From contig JANQHO010000141.1 of the NCBI GenBank assembly GCA_028277105.1, forward strand, positions 35,836 through 99,835: 64,000 nucleotides of DNA, written 5' to 3'. The stretch comes from Owenweeksia sp. (lineage in GTDB: Bacteria > Bacteroidota > Bacteroidia > Flavobacteriales > Schleiferiaceae). Positions 61,108 to 64,000 of this stretch are shown here, piece after piece (positions within the stretch are counted from its first letter, which is position 1; each line of letters opens with the position of its first letter). The notes beneath the pieces were generated by a model that was not told the origin of the DNA, made no database searches, and saw only the letters and a program-made list of their open reading frames with translations. The translations under genes and the position numbers were made by a program.

Positions 61108-61977
61108 ATGATGAATTCTATAAGAAATATTCTGCTTCCTACCGATTTTTCTCCAAATTCGGAAAAAGCATTGTTTTATGCCATTGATCTGGTTAAAAAG
61201 AACAGGGGAAGCCTATTGCTGTTACACGTAATCGATCTTCCTTTTATTACCTCCCCTCAATCTCAAATGGATGTTCATAAAAGAGAAAATATGACAAATG
61301 TAGCAGATGACGTACGTACATTAGTAAGGAATAAACTGGAGCACATTGTTAAAGAAAAGGGTTTGCCCGATACATCCTACCGTTGTTTAGTTAGAGAGGG
61401 TAATATTGAAGAGGAGGTTCTGGAAGTGGCGAAACTTAATGATACCGATTTAGTGATAATGGGTACCAGGGGGGGCGGTTCGGAAAAAAAAATATTGATG
61501 GGAAGTGTGACCAGGGGAGTAATGCAGCAATTACACTGCCCGGTATTAGCAGTTCCTGAGGCGGCCGGTTTTAGCGATATATCCGAGATTGTATACGCCA
61601 CTGATTTGGAAGATGATGAAACTAATATGATCAATTATCTGATAAGCTTTGCTCAGCCGTATGATGCTGCTATAACTATCCTGCGTATAAAGAACAGTAA
61701 TATAAATCCGGCTGTGAGTATAGAGCATCTGAAAGATAGAGTAGAGCCTGTTTATCCGAAAATTGATTATATGGAAATTGCCGCTAAAAATGTGACAGAA
61801 GGGATCAATCAATTTATTGAAAGGCAAAATGCAGATGTATTGGCCCTTACCACCCGTACGGTTTCCCTGTACGATAAATTGTTTCACAGTAGTCTTACTA
61901 AGCAGATGCTTTACTATACCCGCATTCCTTTAATGATATTTAAAAGGAAAAAATACGATACTATTTTTCTCGGATAA
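61108..61977 (+). CDS. Universal stress protein, two tandem Usp domains (copy 3)
   Basis: 289 residues (the second ATG, one codon on, is also possible). Domain 1 starts ILLPTDFSPNSEKALFYAI and has MGTRGGGSEKKILMGSVTRGVMQ, a complete G-x2-G-x9-G-S pattern, ending CPVLAVPEA. Domain 2 starts IVYATDLEDDETNMINYLI and ends IPLMIFKRK. It is the first gene after the kinase/regulator pair and is preceded by an Fnr-like dyad. Confidence 0.93.
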   Translation: MMNSIRNILLPTDFSPNSEKALFYAIDLVKKNRGSLLLLHVIDLPFITSPQSQMDVHKRENMTNVADDVRTLVRNKLEHIVKEKGLPDTSYRCLVREGNIEEEVLEVAKLNDTDLVIMGTRGGGSEKKILMGSVTRGVMQQLHCPVLAVPEAAGFSDISEIVYATDLEDDETNMINYLISFAQPYDAAITILRIKNSNINPAVSIEHLKDRVEPVYPKIDYMEIAAKNVTEGINQFIERQNADVLALTTRTVSLYDKLFHSSLTKQMLYYTRIPLMIFKRKKYDTIFLG

Positions 61978-62134
61978 GGATACTTCATCAAGTTTATTCA
62001 GCGTAGGTTTGATATGAGTTTGCAAGCATGCATATCCCGTCAAACCGAGCTTACGTCATTCCGTTAAATGCCGGAACAAACAAATATCATCGCCTACAGT
62101 GATACGTGTTCTTACTTTTTGATTATGAGTGGTA

Positions 62135-62142
62135 TACATTTG
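62135..62142 (+). promoter_or_regulatory. -7 box of the bactofilin-like gene
   Basis: TACATTTG matches TAnnTTTG, 28 bp before the ATG at 62171. Confidence 0.4.
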
Positions 62143-62170
62143 GAAATTACCAAAATAAAACCACGCTCAA

Positions 62171-63373
62171 ATGAAAACCATCCGTAAATTTTTAGCCGTT
62201 ACTTCCATTTTGTTCACTTTATCTGCTAATGCCGCTATCTTTAAAACCGGTGAAGAAGTCATTATTTCCAAACCGGTGGATGAGGATCTTTATGTAGCGG
62301 GAGAAACCATTACCATTGATGCTGTGATCGGGGGTGATCTCATTGCTGCCGGGGGAGTAGTAACGGTAAATGATACTATTACAGAAGACCTGACTATTAC
62401 TGCGGGAGATGTTGTTATCAATGCTTATGTCGGAGACGATGCCCGAATTTTTGGGGAGAATATCAAGATCCAGCAAGATATTAATGGCGATGTAATTGTT
62501 TTTGGTGCTTACATACAGATCGATAAAGGAGTTACCATTAACGGGGACCTAATTATTTTTGCGGGACAGGCTTTAATGAATGGAACGGTAAACGGAAAGG
62601 TAAAGCTATTTGGGGGAGAGCTATCCCTGAATGGTGTTTTTAAAAAGGAAGCCCATGTAAAAGCTGAAGAACTGAGGATTAATGGTATTGTAGAAGGCAC
62701 TTCTGAATTAGCGGCTAATACCATTGAACTGGGAGAAAACAGTCAATTTTACGGTAAAGTGGAATACTGGCAGAGGGAGGGCGAAATAAACTTTGATCCC
62801 TACATGAGGTCAGCTGAGGCGAGCTACAATGAAGACCTGATGTTTACAGAAGGAGAAGTTGACTGGGAGTACTTCGGTTTAAGTATAGTTACTTTTTGGA
62901 TATTATATACCCTTTCGGTGTGGCTTACGCTGATACTGTTGGTATTCCTTTTCTCAAAGGCGTTTTCCAGGGCCGGAGATTCGGTAAATCACTCCTATTT
63001 CCGCAATTTTGGCTATGGAGCAGCTTATTTCATCGGGCTGCCTTTGCTCACCGCAATTTTATTTATAACCCTGATCGGAATACCAATTGGCCTGCTAACC
63101 CTTAATATTTATGGTCTGAGCTTACTATTTGCCTTTTCAATTACCTCCGTTATCCTTGCCTATGGCTTTAACGCCAGGTATAATAAGAACTGGAATAAAT
63201 GGAGGATTATAGTAGCGGCCGCCATTATATTTTTATTGATGAAATTAATTACCCTGATCCCCTTTATAGGTTGGTTAGTTATGATGATCATTGTAGGGTT
63301 AGCCTTTGGGGCATTACTGTCTCGTTATTTTCCAACGGGCTCATCAACCCGTAAAAAAGTCATAGTAAATTGA
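62171..63373 (+). CDS. Bactofilin-like beta-helix protein with C-terminal membrane helices
   Basis: 400 residues. Signal peptide (LAVTSILFTLSANA), then a beta-helix of short repeats from about residue 30 to 200 (VDEDLYVAGETITIDAVIGGDLIAAGG, GDVVINAYVGDDARIFGENIKI and similar, quoted only in part), as in polymer-forming bactofilins. After about residue 235 come four to six hydrophobic helices (LSIVTFWILYTLSVWLTLIL; LPLLTAILFITLIGIPIGLL; LIPFIGWLVMMIIVGLAF). The beta-helix lies outside the cytoplasm. This layout is unlike classic cytoplasmic bactofilins. Function unknown. Confidence 0.75.
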   Translation: MKTIRKFLAVTSILFTLSANAAIFKTGEEVIISKPVDEDLYVAGETITIDAVIGGDLIAAGGVVTVNDTITEDLTITAGDVVINAYVGDDARIFGENIKIQQDINGDVIVFGAYIQIDKGVTINGDLIIFAGQALMNGTVNGKVKLFGGELSLNGVFKKEAHVKAEELRINGIVEGTSELAANTIELGENSQFYGKVEYWQREGEINFDPYMRSAEASYNEDLMFTEGEVDWEYFGLSIVTFWILYTLSVWLTLILLVFLFSKAFSRAGDSVNHSYFRNFGYGAAYFIGLPLLTAILFITLIGIPIGLLTLNIYGLSLLFAFSITSVILAYGFNARYNKNWNKWRIIVAAAIIFLLMKLITLIPFIGWLVMMIIVGLAFGALLSRYFPTGSSTRKKVIVN

Positions 63374-63385
63374 TGATCAAAATCA
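63374..63385. promoter_or_regulatory. Fnr/Crp-like dyad upstream of the ferritin-fold gene
   Basis: TGAT-CAAA-ATCA with flanks A and A (ATGAT-CAAA-ATCAA, 9 of 10 Fnr consensus bases). It starts right after the stop codon of the bactofilin-like gene. A -7 box (TAGCTTTG, 63431-63438) lies about 51 bp on. Confidence 0.55.
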
Positions 63386-63430
63386 ATCACGGGGAGGACA
63401 CAAGTCTTTCGTTATGAGTGTGTTTAGGTC

Positions 63431-63438
63431 TAGCTTTG
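63431..63438 (+). promoter_or_regulatory. -7 box of the ferritin-fold gene
   Basis: TAGCTTTG matches TAnnTTTG, 29 bp before the ATG at 63468. Confidence 0.45.
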
Positions 63439-63467
63439 ATTAGTGTTTAACCCAAAATTTATAAGTT

Positions 63468-63977
63468 ATGGAAAGACAGATCGTAAATCTCAAGGATCTG
63501 ATGATCGAGCAGATCAGGGAATTATACAATGCCGAAAAGCAACAGAAAACAGCACTTTCTCAAATGCAGGACAAAGCCGCTTCCAGGGAGCTGAAAAAAG
63601 CCATCAAAGATCATATTGATGAAACGGCTCAACAGATCAAACGGCTAGAAGATATCTTCCAGCAGTTAAAAATATCTTCTTTCGGGGAACGGTCGGAAGC
63701 TATGCATGCTCTCGTTCAGGAAGGCAATGAGCTAATAGAGCGCAGCTCTGATCCTGAAGTATTGGATGCTGCCCTGATTGCTTCCATCCAGTACATGGAA
63801 CATTTTGAGATTGCTGGCTATGGCTCGGCCTGTACTTATGCCAATGAGTTGGAACTGGAAGATATAGCAGACCAGTTGTACCTTTCTATGGTAGAAGAAA
63901 AGGAATTCGATGAGCAGCTCTCTGAAATTGCAATGGAGCAGATCAATGGAAAGGCCAAGGCCCCGGTAGTACTATAG
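63468..63977 (+). CDS. YciE/YciF-family ferritin-fold protein (DUF892)
   Basis: 169 residues, four-helix bundle of the DUF892 family. Signs: LKDLMIEQIRELYNAEKQQ near the start, IKDHIDETAQQIKRLEDIF in the second helix, LIASIQYMEHFEIAGYGSACTYA in outline (core YMEHFEIAGYGSACTYA). Conserved E and H residues (E in RELYNAEKQ, H in IKDHIDE, E and H in YMEHFE) fit a di-metal site. Relatives are induced by osmotic, oxidative or stationary-phase stress. It ends 23 bp before the window edge and is preceded by a good Fnr-like site. Confidence 0.9.
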   Translation: MERQIVNLKDLMIEQIRELYNAEKQQKTALSQMQDKAASRELKKAIKDHIDETAQQIKRLEDIFQQLKISSFGERSEAMHALVQEGNELIERSSDPEVLDAALIASIQYMEHFEIAGYGSACTYANELELEDIADQLYLSMVEEKEFDEQLSEIAMEQINGKAKAPVVL

Positions 63978-64000
63978 GGTTTGAAGCCATTTTTCATGAG

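Overview
The window looks like a chromosome segment of a Bacteroidota bacterium, most likely of the Cytophagales type. The evidence is a type IX secretion (T9SS) C-terminal sorting domain, a gliding-motility-type C-terminal domain, a PorV/PorQ-family protein, a SusC-like TonB receptor, the gene run pdxJ-CBS-nadK-DUF6089-uppS-bamA-ompH-ompH-murI, and several TAnnTTTG promoter -7 boxes. Start codons are mostly ATG, with TTG for nadK and murI.

Layout. 1-9.3 kb: housekeeping and metabolic genes (malic enzyme cut by the window edge, hflX, small membrane proteins, a coiled-coil lipoprotein, pgi, a fatty-acid desaturase, an Nfu-type Fe-S protein, a gamma-carbonic anhydrase). 9.3-13.2 kb: an envelope operon of aspartyl protease, beta-barrel and S41 peptidase, followed by a DUF2141 protein and a nearly naked T9SS sorting domain. 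13.3-25.6 kb: a minus-strand secretion/uptake cluster with a secreted endonuclease-like protein, two large secreted proteins, a lipoprotein, a TonB receptor, a PorV/PorQ protein and an NHL-repeat lipoprotein. 25.7-31.4 kb: an AsmA-like protein, a pseudouridine synthase, YraN, LD-carboxypeptidase and PdxJ. 31.4-39.8 kb: CBS protein, NAD kinase, UppS, BamA, two Skp-like chaperones, MurI and an alpha/beta hydrolase. 39.9-42.6 kb: metG and a DUF2461 protein. 42.7-43.2 kb: two tRNA-Arg genes (CCT and CCG anticodons) set among inverted repeats, with a duplicated tRNA 3' end.

43.3-64 kb is a stress or energy-starvation island. It holds a GH130 enzyme with a GT4 fusion protein, three tandem-domain universal stress proteins, a CBS pair protein, DUF2267 and DUF4332 proteins, a cysteine-dioxygenase-like protein with altered metal ligands, a CDP-alcohol phosphatidyltransferase, a zinc alcohol dehydrogenase, an L,D-transpeptidase, a B12-dependent ribonucleotide reductase, a phosphoribosyltransferase, a bactofilin-like membrane protein and a YciE/YciF-like ferritin-fold protein. 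It also encodes a cytoplasmic PAS histidine kinase followed by a response regulator that fuses a receiver to a Crp/Fnr-type DNA-binding module. Fnr-like dyads (TGAY-N4-RTCA) lie in four intergenic gaps of this island and in none of the gaps I scanned in the first 43 kb. I infer that the kinase/regulator pair controls the island, perhaps in response to low oxygen or energy.

Signs of decay: a ppsA 5' fragment joined out of frame to what looks like a lysine-2,3-aminomutase-family fragment, and a gene-free 475-bp stretch before the alcohol dehydrogenase. I saw no CRISPR array, transposase or prophage.
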